A DNA stretch of 64,000 nucleotides from Halichoerus grypus (lineage: Eukaryota; Chordata; Mammalia; Carnivora; Phocidae): the NCBI RefSeq assembly GCF_964656455.1, contig NC_135721.1, forward strand, positions 84,920,754 through 84,984,753. The letters run 5' to 3'. Positions 34,640 to 45,170 of this stretch are shown piece after piece. Positions within the stretch are counted from its first letter, which is position 1. Each line of letters starts with the position of its first letter. A program made the position numbers and the translations under genes. The notes beneath the pieces are model-generated. The model made no database searches. It was not told the DNA's origin and was given only the letters and a program-made list of their open reading frames with translations.

Positions 34640-35700
34640 GACATCACAGGTTAAAAGATAAAATAAATAATATTAATAAATACCTGAAGGGAAGTGATTT
34701 AGTTTGATTTCCTTCCAAAATGAGCACACTTAGCATGGTAGAAATAGAAAACATACTTAATTCAAATAAAATAGCCATAAAAATATTCACCAAAATCATA
34801 CATAAAGTTAAAAATATTTTTAAATAAAAAAAGAGAAACATAAGGATGTTATTGTCACCAATACTAGTCAAAATTATAGTGGATGTCCTGGCCAATGCAG
34901 TATGCTAAGAAAAAGAAAAACCATGATATGAAAATTTCAATGAGAGAGACAAACTGTATTTTGGACCATATGACAGGCTAATCTAAAAAAGTAAAAACTC
35001 TAAGAGGAACCACTAAAAATCTATTACAATAAAGGAGAATAGTGAGGAGTCCCTATAGAATTCAACATTAAAAATTCGATTTTTCCAGGAATAATGAAAT
35101 AAAAAATTTATGTATAAAGATCTGACTTACTGGGGCAACACAAACTACAAAATACCTGTAGATAAACTTAATTCGAAATACTCTAAAGGTGTCTAAGGCA
35201 GTCTACATGTTATTTGAAAGGATATTATAAATAAAGTAATTCAGAGACCTACCTTATTAGAAAACAAAGATTTAAAATTAAAAAGGTTTCAATTCTCGAG
35301 ATAATCGATAAATTCAGCCAATCCAAATAAAAATTCTAACAGAAATATTTTAATGCAACTGATAAGCATATTCTAACTTTCATCTGGAAAGAAAATTCAT
35401 GGAAATTGTTTAAAAACTAGGAAATAACAAAGATACTGGACTAGTTCCAATAGATTAAAAATATATTATAAAGCCAGAGTAATTAAACTAGTGGGGTATT
35501 GGTATGAAAAGAAATACAAAGTCAATGCAACATTATAGACATATTAAAATTGATCCAACTATGATAAAAGGGCACTCAAATTAATAGGGGAAAATGAAGG
35601 ACTATAATAAATGCTTTGGGAACTTTGGCTATCTTTTGGATAAAAACATTTACATTAGACCATATAAAAATTAACTTTTAAGGAAAGCTATGAAGCATTA
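34640..35700 (+). mobile_element. Old L1M LINE, ORF2 fragment, sense
   Basis: GTGGATGTCCTGGCCAATGC followed by AGAAAAAGAAAAACC matches the L1 RT-domain region GGTCCTAGCCAGTGCAATAAGGCAAGAAAA. Further on are CATCTGGAAAGAAAATTCATG and AAAGCCAGAGTAATTAAAC. It is highly diverged with many stops. Confidence 0.65.
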
Positions 35701-35711
35701 GAATAAAGGCT

Positions 35712-35800
35712 GATCTGTGAAATGGAGGTCTTAGCATACCTCAGAGTTTTGCTGAGGTTTAAGTTAATTGATACTTGTAATGCATCCAAAATATAGTGAC
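35712..35800 (+). mobile_element. MIR fragment, sense
   Basis: CTGTGAAATGGAGGTCTTAG, CATACCTCAGAGTTTTGCTG and AGGTTTAAGTTAATTGATAC follow the MIR 3' half (TGTAAAATGGGGAT, TACCTCATAGGGTTG, AGGATTAAATGAGTTAATAC). Confidence 0.6.
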
Positions 35801-35927
35801 AATTTCACTTCTTACTATTATTTTTTATAGCATCTTAGTTTTATGTCTTGCTTAAGAATACCTACTCCCACACCAATGGGAACAATTTTCTCTGGTACTA
35901 TTTACTAATACTTCCTCACCTTTTTGA

Positions 35928-36003
35928 GGACCCCAGGACTTGAATGCAGCTAGTCTGATCTAGAACTTTTTTCATAGTCATTAGTCTATACTACCTCCTT
36001 AGG
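35928..36003 (-). mobile_element. MIR fragment, antisense
   Basis: GGACTTGAATGCAGCTAGTC, TGATCTAGAACTTTTTTCAT and TATACTACCTCCTTAG resemble the reverse complement of the MIR head (GATTTGAACCCAGGTAGTC...CTATACTGCCTCC). It faces the MIR at 35712. Confidence 0.5.
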
Positions 36004-36049
36004 TTGACTACATAAATAGTAAAGAAGAAACTTCTGTATAGGAAAAGAT

Positions 36050-36720
36050 ATAATAATTAAAGTCTAAAAAATAAGTGACAGTCTTAAGAAAAGTATTTGC
36101 AAAGTATAAACAGTCCAATAATAAAAAATCAAAATATATACCAGGCATTTATTAATCCAAAAGAAAAAACAAAGCCTGAAAAATGGACAGGGGGTATAAG
36201 CATACAATTTAGGGAGTCAATATAAATATAATTTCAAATTTATTTGTAGCTAGGACATGTAAACTTAAATATTAACAAGATCCTGTTTTTCAACCAACTC
36301 ATAAAACCAATTGAAAGTTAATCTTATCATGTATTGATGGTAGTGTGATAAAATGGATATTTTCATACATTTTTTGGAAATTTAATGTGTTGAAGCATTT
36401 TTAAAGTGCAGATTCTACTGCTAAAAATTTTAAGTGTACATATCTTTCAAATAACCAATACTATGTATTATGTAATATCAATAACATATATGTACAGCAA
36501 TACACAGTATTTATTCTTAATGTTTTCTTTGGGAAAGGGAAAAAATCAGAAATATCCATCAACAGGGAAAAGTTTTTACGTCACTTAAGGTACTAAAATA
36601 TTACTTAACACCATCTATCATTTAAAAGAATGGAGGTAGAGCTATATGTACTAGAGCACAAAGTTCTCAAAGCACATTGGTAAATACATATTCATTCAGC
36701 ATGGTCTAAATGTGTGTAAT
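36050..36720 (+). mobile_element. L1M LINE, ORF2 C-terminal part, sense
   Basis: AAGAAAAGTATTTGCAAAG, CCAATAATAAAAAATC, TTAAGTGTACATATCTTTC, ATATCCATCAACAGGGAAA and GAGGTAGAGCTATATGTACT match the final ORF2 region of an old L1 (L1MC/L1M4-like: ATGTCCATCAATAGGGGAAT, GAGGTAGATCTATATGTACT). Confidence 0.7.
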
Positions 36721-37895
36721 TGGACTCAAAATGGATTAGTCTTGAAAGTAAGACCTGTAACTTTAAAACTCCTAGAAAAAACACAGAGGGTAAGCTCTTC
36801 ACATTGGTCTTGGCAGGGATCTTTATATTTGATGCTAAAAGCCAAAATAAACAAGTAGGACTACATCAAACTAAAATGTTTCTTTCCAGAAAAGGAAACC
36901 ATCAACAAAGTGAAAAGACAACTTATGGCCATGGGAAAAAAAAAAAAATGACAAACCACACATCTCATAAGTGGTTACTGTCCAAACTATTCAAGGAATT
37001 AATATAATTCAATAGCAAATAAGAATAAGAATAAGAATAACCAAATTCAAAATGAGTAAATAACCTGAACAGACATTTTTCTAAAGAAGACATAGAAATG
37101 GCCAACAGGTACATGAAAAGATGTTCAATATTACTGATTGTCAAGGAAGTGCAAATCACAATCACAACCGGACATCATTTCACACCTGGTAGGATGGCTT
37201 TTATCAAATAAACAACAGATAACAAGTGTTGGCCAGGAGGTGTAGAAAAGAGAGATGTGATACACTGTTAGTAAACAGGTACAGCCAGTATGAGAAACAG
37301 CATGGAATATTCTCAAGAAATTAAATATAGAACTACCGTGTGATCTGGCAATCTCACTTCTGGGTATATAGCCAAAGGAAACAAAGCTACAGTCTTGAAG
37401 TGATATCTGTACTCTCATGTTCATTGCAGCATTATTCACAATAGCCAAGGTACGGATACAATCTCAGTGTTTGTGAATGGATGAATGGACAGAGAAAATA
37501 TGGTTTTATATAATGGAATATTATTCAGTCTTCAAAAAGAAGAAAATCGTGTTATTTGTTACAAGAGTGAACTTGAAGGCATAATGCTAAGTGAAATAAG
37601 CCAGACAGAGAAAGACAAATACTACCTGGTATTACATACAAGTAGGATCTACAAAAGAAAAAAAAAATTAAAATCATAGAAACAGAGAGTACAAAAGTGG
37701 TTGCCAGGGGCTGGAAGTAGGGGGGAAAAGGCAGAAGCTGGAAAAGGGTGCAATCTTTCAGGTATAAGATAAATAAGGTCTGAGGATCTAATGTGTATTT
37801 TGACTATAGCTGATAACACTGCATTGTGTAAATGAAATTTGCTAAGACAGTAAAACGTAAATGTTCTTAACAAAACAAACAAACAAACAAATAAA
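36721..37895 (+). mobile_element. L1M LINE, ORF2 C-terminus and 3'UTR, sense
   Basis: Starts GGACTCAAAATGGATTAGTC, then GGACTACATCAAACTAAAAT, CCAACAGGTACATGAAAAGA, CAATCTCACTTCTGGGTATA, GGAATATTATTCAGTCTTC, AAGTGAAATAAGCCAGACAG, and the 3'UTR GTTGCCAGGGGCTGGAAGTA, ending AACAAAACAAACAAACAAAC. Typical L1MA/L1MB 3' end. A direct join to the previous L1 fragment. Confidence 0.85.
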
Positions 37896-39000
37896 TAATG
37901 GGGGAGTTGTAAGAAAAAGCGATACAGAAAGCAAAAAGCAAAAATTCTTAAGTGAGAAAGGAGACAAATACAGAATTATAGCTGGAGATTTTAATACTCC
38001 CCTCACAGTAAAAGGCAAGAAGTAGACAAAAACAATAAAGATGTACAATATCTGTGCATTGCTATCAATCAATTAATCTCAGTAATCCTTATAGAATAAC
38101 ATGTTTGACACTACATAATATGCACTATATTCAAGTATACTTGAAACATTAGTCAAGGGGAGCCTGGGTGGCTCAGTTGGTTAAGTGTCTGCCTTCAGCT
38201 CCGAGCCCTGTGTCGGGCTCCCTGCTCAGTGGGAGTCTGCTTCTTCCTCTCCCTCTCCCCCCTGCTTGTGATCTCTCTCTCTAATAAATAAATAAAATCT
38301 TTTAAAACAAAAAGAAAAAAGAAATATTGGTCAAGATAGACTGCATGCTGGGCTATATAATGAGACCCAATAAATGGAAAGGACTGTAGTCATACATGTT
38401 CACTGACCACAGTGTAATTAAATTATAAACAAACAGTGAAAAATATCTGGAAAATACTCAAAATTAAAAATTAAGGAGTTGTAAATATCCCATGGATGAA
38501 AGAATAAATCAAAAGAGAAATTAGTAAAACACAATGTATTAAATTTGAGTGTTTGAAGGTTGCAACTAAAGTAGTGATTAGAGAGGAATGTATGCTTATA
38601 TTTAAAAACAATTTTAAAAGTCAACAATCTAAGATTCCATGTTAAGACTTTTTTAAAGACATTTAAAATGAAAAGAAAATTAAAGCCAAAGTTAATAAGA
38701 GGGAAATAGTGAAGGTATGATCAGAAATCAGTGAAAATGAATAAGCAGTACAGAAAAATCAATAAAATAAAAATGTGATTTTTGGAAACAATTAAAATTG
38801 ATGAATCTGTAATTAGACTAAATTAATTAAAGAGAGAGAGAGGAAACACAGCTAATATCAGCAATGAACATTATTATAGTTAGTAAGGCTACAGGAACAG
38901 ACAACTTAGTATTATAAACAAATAAATTTGAGGAAATGGACACATTTCTTGAAAGACACAAATCTCAGATCTGTCAAAAGAAGGGAAGAGTTCTAATGTA
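37896..39000 (+). mobile_element. L1M LINE, ORF2 endonuclease region, sense, SINE inside
   Basis: GAGACAAATACAGAATTATA and GCTGGAGATTTTAATACTCC correspond to the L1 ORF2 endonuclease coding region (GTTGGAGACTTCAACACCCC). Later CACATTTCTTGAAAGACACA follows the L1 text CACATTCCTAGAAAGACACA. A Can-SINE at 38158 interrupts it. More diverged than the L1 at 39234. Confidence 0.7.
38158..38320 (+). mobile_element. Can-SINE with internal deletion
   Basis: Head GGGAGCCTGGGTGGCTCAG; then GCCTTCAGCTC joins to CGAGCCCTGTGTCGGGCTC, losing about 26 bp around the B-box start. Decayed TSDs GAAACATTAGTCAAG (38143-38157) and GAAATATTGGTCAAG (38321-38335) differ at two positions. Confidence 0.93.
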
Positions 39001-39002
39001 TT

Positions 39003-39233
39003 AGTCATTCTCAACCATAGATAATTTCTTCTCCCTGAGGACTATTGGCAATGTTTAGACATATTTTGTTTGTCACAGTATGGGGGGGAGGTGGTGGTGG
39101 ATGTTAGTATATCTAGTGGGGAGAGGCCAGGAATGCTACTAAACATTTTTCATTCTTATAATAAATGGGATGGCCCTCCACAAAAATAGCTATCTATCCC
39201 CAAATATTAATTATAGCAAGGTGGAGAAATCCT
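39003..39233 (+). mobile_element. MER5A hAT-Charlie DNA transposon
   Basis: AGTCATTCTCAACC at the left, GGCAATGTTTAGACATATTT, GTTTGTCACAGTATGGGGGG, GAGGCCAGGAATGCTACTAA, GGGATGGCCCTCCACAAAAA and GGTGGAGAAATCCT at the right follow MER5A end to end. It has a local GTGGTGGTGG insertion. The 8-bp TSD is not clear. Confidence 0.8.
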
Positions 39234-39679
39234 TTAATACACCTACATCACTTAACATTTTGTAAATGGTAATCAGAAACTTTTGACCAGGAAAATTCCA
39301 GGTCCAGTTGGCTTCACTGTTAGAGTCTATTGAACGTTGGAGGAACATTAATACCAATGTTATACAAACTCTTTCAAAAAATAGTGTAATACACCATGTT
39401 AATAAAATAAAGGGAAAATACCCACATGGATTTTTTCAATTGAAGCAGAAAAAAAAAATATGTCAAATTTCAGCATCCCTTCATCATATGAACACTCAAC
39501 AAGTAATAAAATAAAACTTCTCCAACATGATAAAGACCAAATATGAAAAACCCATAACTACTCTCATACTCAATGGTGAAAGACTGAGCGTTTCCCCTAA
39601 GATCAGGAACAGGACAAAGATGCCTTCTTTTGTTACTTCTACTCAACATAATATTGAAAGTTTTAGCAAGAGCAATTAG

Positions 39680-39749
39680 GCAAAAAAAAAAAAAAAAAAA
39701 GAAAAAAGAAAAAAGAAAGAAAGAAAGAAAGAAAGAAAAAAAAAAAGAA
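39680..39749 (+). repeat. A-rich / (GAAA)n tract inside L1 ORF2
   Basis: About 18 A followed by GAAAAAAGAAAAAAG and five GAAA units, at the point where L1 normally reads GGCAAGAAAAAGAAATAAAAGG. The microsatellite has grown out of the L1 A-rich site. Confidence 0.92.
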
Positions 39750-39946
39750 ATAAGAGGTATCCAAATTGAAAAGGAAGGTGTAAAATTATCTCTCTCCTCA
39801 GATAATAAGATCCTATATGTGGAAAACCTTAAAGATTCCACACACAAAAACAACTGTTAAAGCTAATAAACACATTTATCAAAGTTGCAGCATACAAAAT
39901 CAACAGACAAATATCAGTTGCCTTTCTATACAATAACAATGAATAT

Positions 39947-40135
39947 GGGATGCCTGGGTGGCTCAGTTGGTTAAGCAACCGCCTTCACCTTAGTTCATGA
40001 TCTCAGGGTCCTGGGATCAAGCCCTGCTGGTCTCCCTGCTCAGTGGGGAGTCTTCATTTCCCTCTCCCTCTCCTTTTGCTCCTCTCCTCCACTTGTGTTC
40101 TCTCTCTCTCAAATAAATGAATAAGATCTTTAAAA
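39947..40135 (+). mobile_element. Can-SINE in L1
   Basis: Head GGGATGCCTGGGTGGCTCAG, internal CCGCCTTCACCTTAGTTCAT, tail AAATAAATGAATAAGATCTT. TSD AATAACAATGAA at 39932-39943 and 40136-40147 derives from the L1 host sequence (L1 text ...AACAATGAACAATCTGAA resumes directly after it). Confidence 0.95.
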
Positions 40136-40229
40136 AATAACAATGAACAATCTGAATAGGAAATTAAGAAAACAATTTCATTTTATGAAAAGAGAAAAAT
40201 AAAATAACTAAGAATAAATTTTACCAAGG

Positions 40230-40263
40230 ATCGCCTCTTGACCTTTTGGCTAAGATCAAGTGT
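40230..40263 (+). pseudogene. U2 snRNA retropseudogene fragment, 5' end only
   Basis: The 34 nt correspond to the 5' end of U2 snRNA from its first nucleotide: ATCGCCTCTTGACC, then CTTTTGGCTAAGATCAAGTG. Compared with U2 (ATCGCTTCTCGGCC at the start) there are three transitions, at U2 positions 6, 10 and 12; the rest is identical. The copy stops at about U2 nt 34, just before the branch-site recognition sequence, so it lacks that element, the Sm site and the 3' stem-loops and cannot be functional. Perfect 17-bp TSDs AATAAATTTTACCAAGG flank it at 40213-40229 and 40264-40280, with no A tail. The TSD is host L1 ORF2 sequence. Confidence 0.93.
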
Positions 40264-41424
40264 AATAAATTTTACCAAGGAGACAGAAGACTTACACACT
40301 GGAAACCACAAAACATTGCTAAATGAAATTAAAGAAGACAAATAAATGGAAAGACATCCCATGTTCATGGATAGTAAGACTTAATTTTTTTAGATGAAAG
40401 TACTACCAAAATGATTTACAGATTCAATACAATACTTATCAAAAATCACAATTATGTTTTTACAGAAATGGGAAAAAATTCTAAAATTCTTATGGAATCT
40501 TAAGGAACCCAATAGCCAAAGCAATCTTGAAAAAGAACAAAGTTGGAAGACTTCTGATTTTAAAACTTACTACAAGGTTATGGTAATTAATACAATGTTG
40601 TACCAGCAAAGGCCAGCCGTATTAATCAATAAAATAAAAAAAAAGAGAGCTCAGGAATAAACCTTCACATATACGATCAATTGTTATTTGGCAAAAGTGC
40701 TAAGCCCATTCAATAAGGAAAGAAGTCTTTTCAATAAATAATGCTGGGGAAACCAGATATAAAAATGCAGAAGAATGAAGTTGGATCCATACTTTAGACC
40801 ACATACAAAAATTAACTAAAAATGAATCAAACACCTAAATGTAAGACTTAAAAATATAAAATGCTTAGAGGAAAACATAGGGGAAAACGTTATGATATTG
40901 GAGTTGGCAATGATTTCTTGGGTATAATACCAGAAGCACAGGCAACAAAAGACTGGAATAAAAAAATTGAACTTTGTTAAAGTTAAAAATGTTGTGTATC
41001 AAATGACACTATCAAGTGAGTGAAAAAGACAACCCACAGAGGGGGAGAAATATTTGTAAATCATGTATCTAGTAAGGAATTAATGCCCGGAATACATAAA
41101 GATCTTCTACAACTCAAAACCAACAAAACAACCCAACTGAAAAATGAGCACAGGACTAGAGTAGATATGTCTTTAGATAGGAGGTATCCAGAATAGGCAA
41201 ATTCATAGAGACAGAAAGTAGAATAGAGGATCCCAGGGGCTGGGGGAGATTGGAATGGAGAGTGGTTTAATGGGTGCAGAGTTTCTGTTTGGGATGATGC
41301 AAAGGTTCTGAGAATATTGGCTATGGTAAAATAAACATTGTGAATGTACTTCTGCCACTGAATTGTATACCTTAACATAGCTAAAATGGCAAATGTTATG
41401 TAATATATATTTTACCTGGATAAA

Positions 41425-42230
41425 TGAAGAGAAATAAACATATTCCTAGACGAATACAATTTGGGAGAATGTATTCCTAGCTGACCTGCTTTACCAGATA
41501 TACTAAAGGAAGCTCTGCAGGTCTAAAGAAAGTGATAACAAGCGTTAACTCAAATATACAAGAAAGAAGATTAGCATAAATGGTAATATGTGGGTAAATA
41601 TAAAGTTGTATATACTCTTTCTTTAAATGAATATATATTTATTAATGTATATAAAAATATATAATTGTTATGTACATATGGATACATATATATCCCTTTT
41701 CTTTAAAACAATAGATTGTATCAAGTGATCATTGTAACATCGTACTGTTGAGTTTATAACAAATATGATGTAATCTATATTTATTATATAACAATAGTAC
41801 AGAAGACAGATAAGGAAGACAGGGCTGTACTGCACTAGAGCTGCTGTAGTTTATCAGAATTGTTGGTATTGATCTGAAGTAGATTTTAGGAAGTTAAGAA
41901 ATGTAATATAATTCTGAGAGCAACCACTAAGAAAAGAAATTTTAAAATGGTTAAGTCAACACAGGAATTGAAAATTACATTAAATATCTCTCTAAAAATT
42001 AAAATATCTCTCTAACACAAAACAAGGCAATAAATGAGAAGCAGAAACTCAAAAAGGATATGTAACAAATAGAAGATAAATAGTAAAAAGGTAGAAGTAA
42101 ATCCAACCATACCTATAATTACCCTGAATGAGAGAGGAATAAACACTTCGATCAAAATGCAGTTTTTAGGCTGGTCATAAAGTAAAATCCAACTATATTC
42201 TGTATACAAAACACACGTGAGCTTAAAAAA
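41425..42230 (+). mobile_element. L1M LINE, ORF1 end to ORF2 start, sense
   Basis: CTGACCTGCTTTACCAGATA, TACTAAAGGAAGCTCTGCAG, GGTAATATGTGGGTAAATAT and TAATTACCCTGAATGAGAG follow the L1 ORF1 C-terminus, inter-ORF spacer and ORF2 start (AACATTAAATGTAAATGG). Diverged. It sits right after the 3' end of another L1, so two elements are abutted. Confidence 0.65.
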
Positions 42231-42969
42231 ATATAACGTTCTCTAGGAAACCTTGCCTCATAAAACCATGGATTCTGAGTTGACTTGCCGTAACTATTCC
42301 TGCAGCTAGGGACAATTTGCTAAGGTTATTCTGAATATAAGATGTTTTCTTCCTAGCAAATGTAATTATTTCAATTGGCAAGTATAGACCAGTTCACTTC
42401 CCTTCCTTTATTTCCCCAGGGGAGACCCTGAGTAAAAGGAGTGAATAGATCACAACCCAGCTGCTTTAACTCTTTCCTTTCCAAGTGACAATTTTTTCTT
42501 GGGTATACAGTGAAGAGTGTAATTGCCTGCAGAGGAAATTAACTTTGACAGTTTTTTTATTCAATTAGAAACTTCCTTATTAATATTTTAAAACTTGTTC
42601 CAAGAGACTCCTGTTTTTCAGTGGGTTTATCTTTGTTTCTTGGTTTCCATTTTGGTCCCCTGATCTTTGATCATCTTTATCCGTATTAATTTTTTTGCGC
42701 ATACTGTCCTGCTCTTTGAGCACAAATTTTGTTTCCATAATCTGAAGTTCTGCTGCTTTAATGTTATGATTTTACTATTTCTAATAATAATTCAAATTAT
42801 GCCAGGAAGAAATAATTTTGTGTGTTCTTGTGATAAAGGTGTCTTACATCTTTTTAAAGCTTTCCTTAAGAATTACAAATAGTCATTTTCTTACATCTTC
42901 ACGTGTGTTCTCAGAATGGGATTAATCTCTATGATTTTTTGTTTTGTTCTACTCTTTAGTTTGTTTTTT
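42231..42969. other. Unannotated sequence
   Basis: No repeat family or gene recognised; a TTTTCTTTTTTTC run lies at about 42964-42983. Confidence 0.4.
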
Positions 42970-43550
42970 TTTTTCTTTTTTTCAAATAAACTTTTTGTTA
43001 TAGGATAGTTTTAGATTTACAGAAAAGTTGCAAGAATAGTACAGGGTTCTCATATATCCCACACCAAGTTTCCCCTAATATTTAATATCTTGTATTAGTA
43101 TGGCATATCTTTCATAATTAATTAGCTAATATTGATACAGTATTATTTTTTAAAGATATATTTACTTACTTTTTAAATATATAGAGAGAGAGCAAGCGGG
43201 GTGGGGGCTGGGAGGGACAAAAGGAGAGGGAGAGGGAAAGAGAATCTCAAGCAGGCTCCACCCCCAGCATGAAGCCAGATGAGGGGCTGGATCTCAGGAC
43301 CCTGAGATCATGACCTGAGCTGAAATCAAGAGTCAGATGCTTAACCAACAGAGCAACCAAGCAACCTTGGGCTTTAATAAAGTTTTATTAATTGAAGTCC
43401 ATACTTTATTCATATTTCTTTAGTTTTTAGTGAATGTTCCTTTATGTTCGAGAATGTCATCCAGGTTATCACATCATATTTAGTCATCATGTGTTTTTTG
43501 GCTCCTTTGGACTGTGACAGTTTCTCAGGCTTTCCTTGTTTTTGCATAAT
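42970..43550 (-). mobile_element. L1M-type 3'UTR, antisense, split by a SINE
   Basis: Plus-strand text GTTTTAGATTTACAGAAAAG, TTGCAAGAATAGTACAGG, CAAGTTTCCCCTAATATTTA and, after the SINE, GGACTGTGACAGTTTCTCAG and GCTTTCCTTGTTTTTGCAT match an old L1M 3'UTR in reverse complement. Confidence 0.65.
43147..43368 (-). mobile_element. Can-SINE, older subfamily, antisense
   Basis: Minus-strand element with GATCATGACCTGAGCTGAAA and TCAAGAGTCAGATGCTTAAC, the older internal form. The head side is decayed (GAGCAACCAAGCAACC instead of GAGCCACCCAGGCGCC). No clear TSD; it splits the L1M 3'UTR. Confidence 0.88.
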
Positions 43551-43554
43551 GGGC

Positions 43555-45170
43555 ATTTTATTAATTGTAGTAAAATGTACATAACATATAATTTACCATT
43601 TTAAGCCTTTTTTAGTGTATAGTGAAACTAAGTAGAATTCAACAAAATCAAGTACATTCACGTAGTTGTGCAACCATCACCACAGTTCATTTCTAGAACT
43701 TTTCCATCATCAAAAACTGAAACTGTACATATCCAAAAATCCCATTCCCACCTCTGATGAGTCCTTGGCAATCACTATTCTACTCTTTGTCTCTATAAGT
43801 TTCCCTATTCTAGACACTTCTTATAAGAATCATCAAGAATCATACAATATTTGTCCTTTTATGTTTGGCTTATTTCAAGTAGCAAAATATTTTCAAGGTT
43901 CATCCATATTATAGCATGTATTAGAATTTCATTGCCTTTATTTTATTTTTATTTTTTTTAAGATTTATTTATTTATTAGAGAGTGGGGGGCAGAGGGAGA
44001 GAGAATCTCAAGCAGACTCCCCACTGAGTGTGAAGCCTGATGTGGGGCTTGATCTCACAACTCATGAGATCATGACCTGAGCTGAAATCAAGAGTTAGGC
44101 ATTTAACCAGCTGAGCCACCCAGTCACCCCTTGAATTTCCTTGCCTTTAAAAGTTGAATGATATCCCCTTGTCTGTCTATACCACAATTTCTTTATCCTA
44201 TCATTTGCTGGTAGACCTTCTAACTATTGTGAATAATGCTGTTATAAATATTTGTGTATAGATATCTGTTTGAATTCTGTCTTAAATTATTTGGAATATA
44301 TACATAGAAGTGGAATTTCTGGGTAATATGGTGAGTCAATGTTTGATTTTTCAGGAATAATCTTCCATAATGCTTGTACTATTTACATTCCCACCAGCAA
44401 TGTACAAGGGTTCCAATTTCTCCACATCCTCATCCACTATTTGCTATTTTCTGCCTTTTGGATAATAACTATTCTAATGAGGGTAAAGTAGTGTCTCATT
44501 ATGATTTTGATTTGCATTTTCCTAATGATTAGTAATACTGAGTATCTTTTTATGTGCTTATTGGCCATTTTTATACCTTCTCTGTAGAAATGTCTATTCT
44601 AGTCCTTTGTCCATTTTTGAATTGAGTTGTTTTGTTGTTGTTGAGTTCTTGGATTTCTTCATATGTACTGGACATCAATCCTTTTATTTATGTTATATGA
44701 ATTATAAATATTTTCTCCCAGTATGTGGGTGGCCTTTTTTTTTGGTTGCCTTTGCTTTTGGTGTCATAATAGAGAAATGACCTCCAAATCCAATAGCATA
44801 AAGATGTTCTTCTTTGTTTTCTTCAAATAGTTTTATAGTTTTAGCATTATATATCATTTTTATTTTCCATTTTGAGTTAATTTTTGAGACAGTGTTAGGT
44901 ATGGGTGACACATCATTCTTTTACACGTGGAGATAAAGTTTTCCAGCCATCATTTGTTGAAAAGAATGCCTTTCGACCCATTGAATGGTCTTGGCACCCT
45001 GGTCGAAAATCATTTGACAAGAGGGTTTAACATGGGAGCTTATTTCTGAGCTTTCCATTCTACTGCATTGTTCTATATGTCTTTCTTTATGGTAGCTACC
45101 ACAGTGTTCGTTACTGTACATTCCCACTGCTATTTTGTTTTTAGTATGGACTTTTAAAAGATCTTTAGTA
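43555..45170 (-). mobile_element. L1M LINE, ORF2 to 3'UTR, antisense, split by a SINE
   Basis: Reverse-complement L1M text: GTAGTTGTGCAACCATCACC, CAATCACTATTCTACTCTTT, CAAGGTTCATCCATATTATA, GAATAATGCTGTTATAAATA, TACATTCCCACCAGCAATGT, TTGGTTGCCTTTGCTTTTGG and TTGAATGGTCTTGGCACCC. This runs from the 3'UTR back into ORF2 near the RT end. A Can-SINE lies at 43941. Confidence 0.85.
43941..44130 (-). mobile_element. Can-SINE, older subfamily, antisense
   Basis: Minus-strand element: TTTTTAAGATTTATTTATTT near its tail end, GAGCTGAAATCAAGAGTTAG, GCTGAGCCACCCAGTCACCC at the head. Imperfect TSDs TAGAATTTCATTGCCTTTA (43922-43940) and TTGAATTTCCTTGCCTTTA (44131-44149) fit an older insertion. Confidence 0.93.

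Larger units (their letters stand above)
39234..41424 (+). mobile_element. L1MA/L1MB-type LINE, ORF2 RT region to 3'UTR, sense
   Basis: Follows L1 ORF2 in order: CCAGTTGGCTTCACTG, GACCAAATATGAAAAACCC, CTCAATGGTGAAAGACTGAG, AGATCAGGAACAGGACAAAG, CATCCCATGTTCATGGATAG, CCAAAGCAATCTTGAAAAAG, GATTTCTTGGGTATAATACC. It ends in 3'UTR GATCCCAGGGGCTGGGGGAG and ATGTAATATATATTTTACC. It is interrupted by an A/GAAA tract (39680-39749), a Can-SINE (39947) and the U2 fragment (40230). All frames are broken. Confidence 0.88.

Noticed and set aside
39001..39233. 8-bp TSD around MER5A
   Set aside because: Candidate flanks TAATGTAT and TTAATACA agree at too few positions to claim a duplication.
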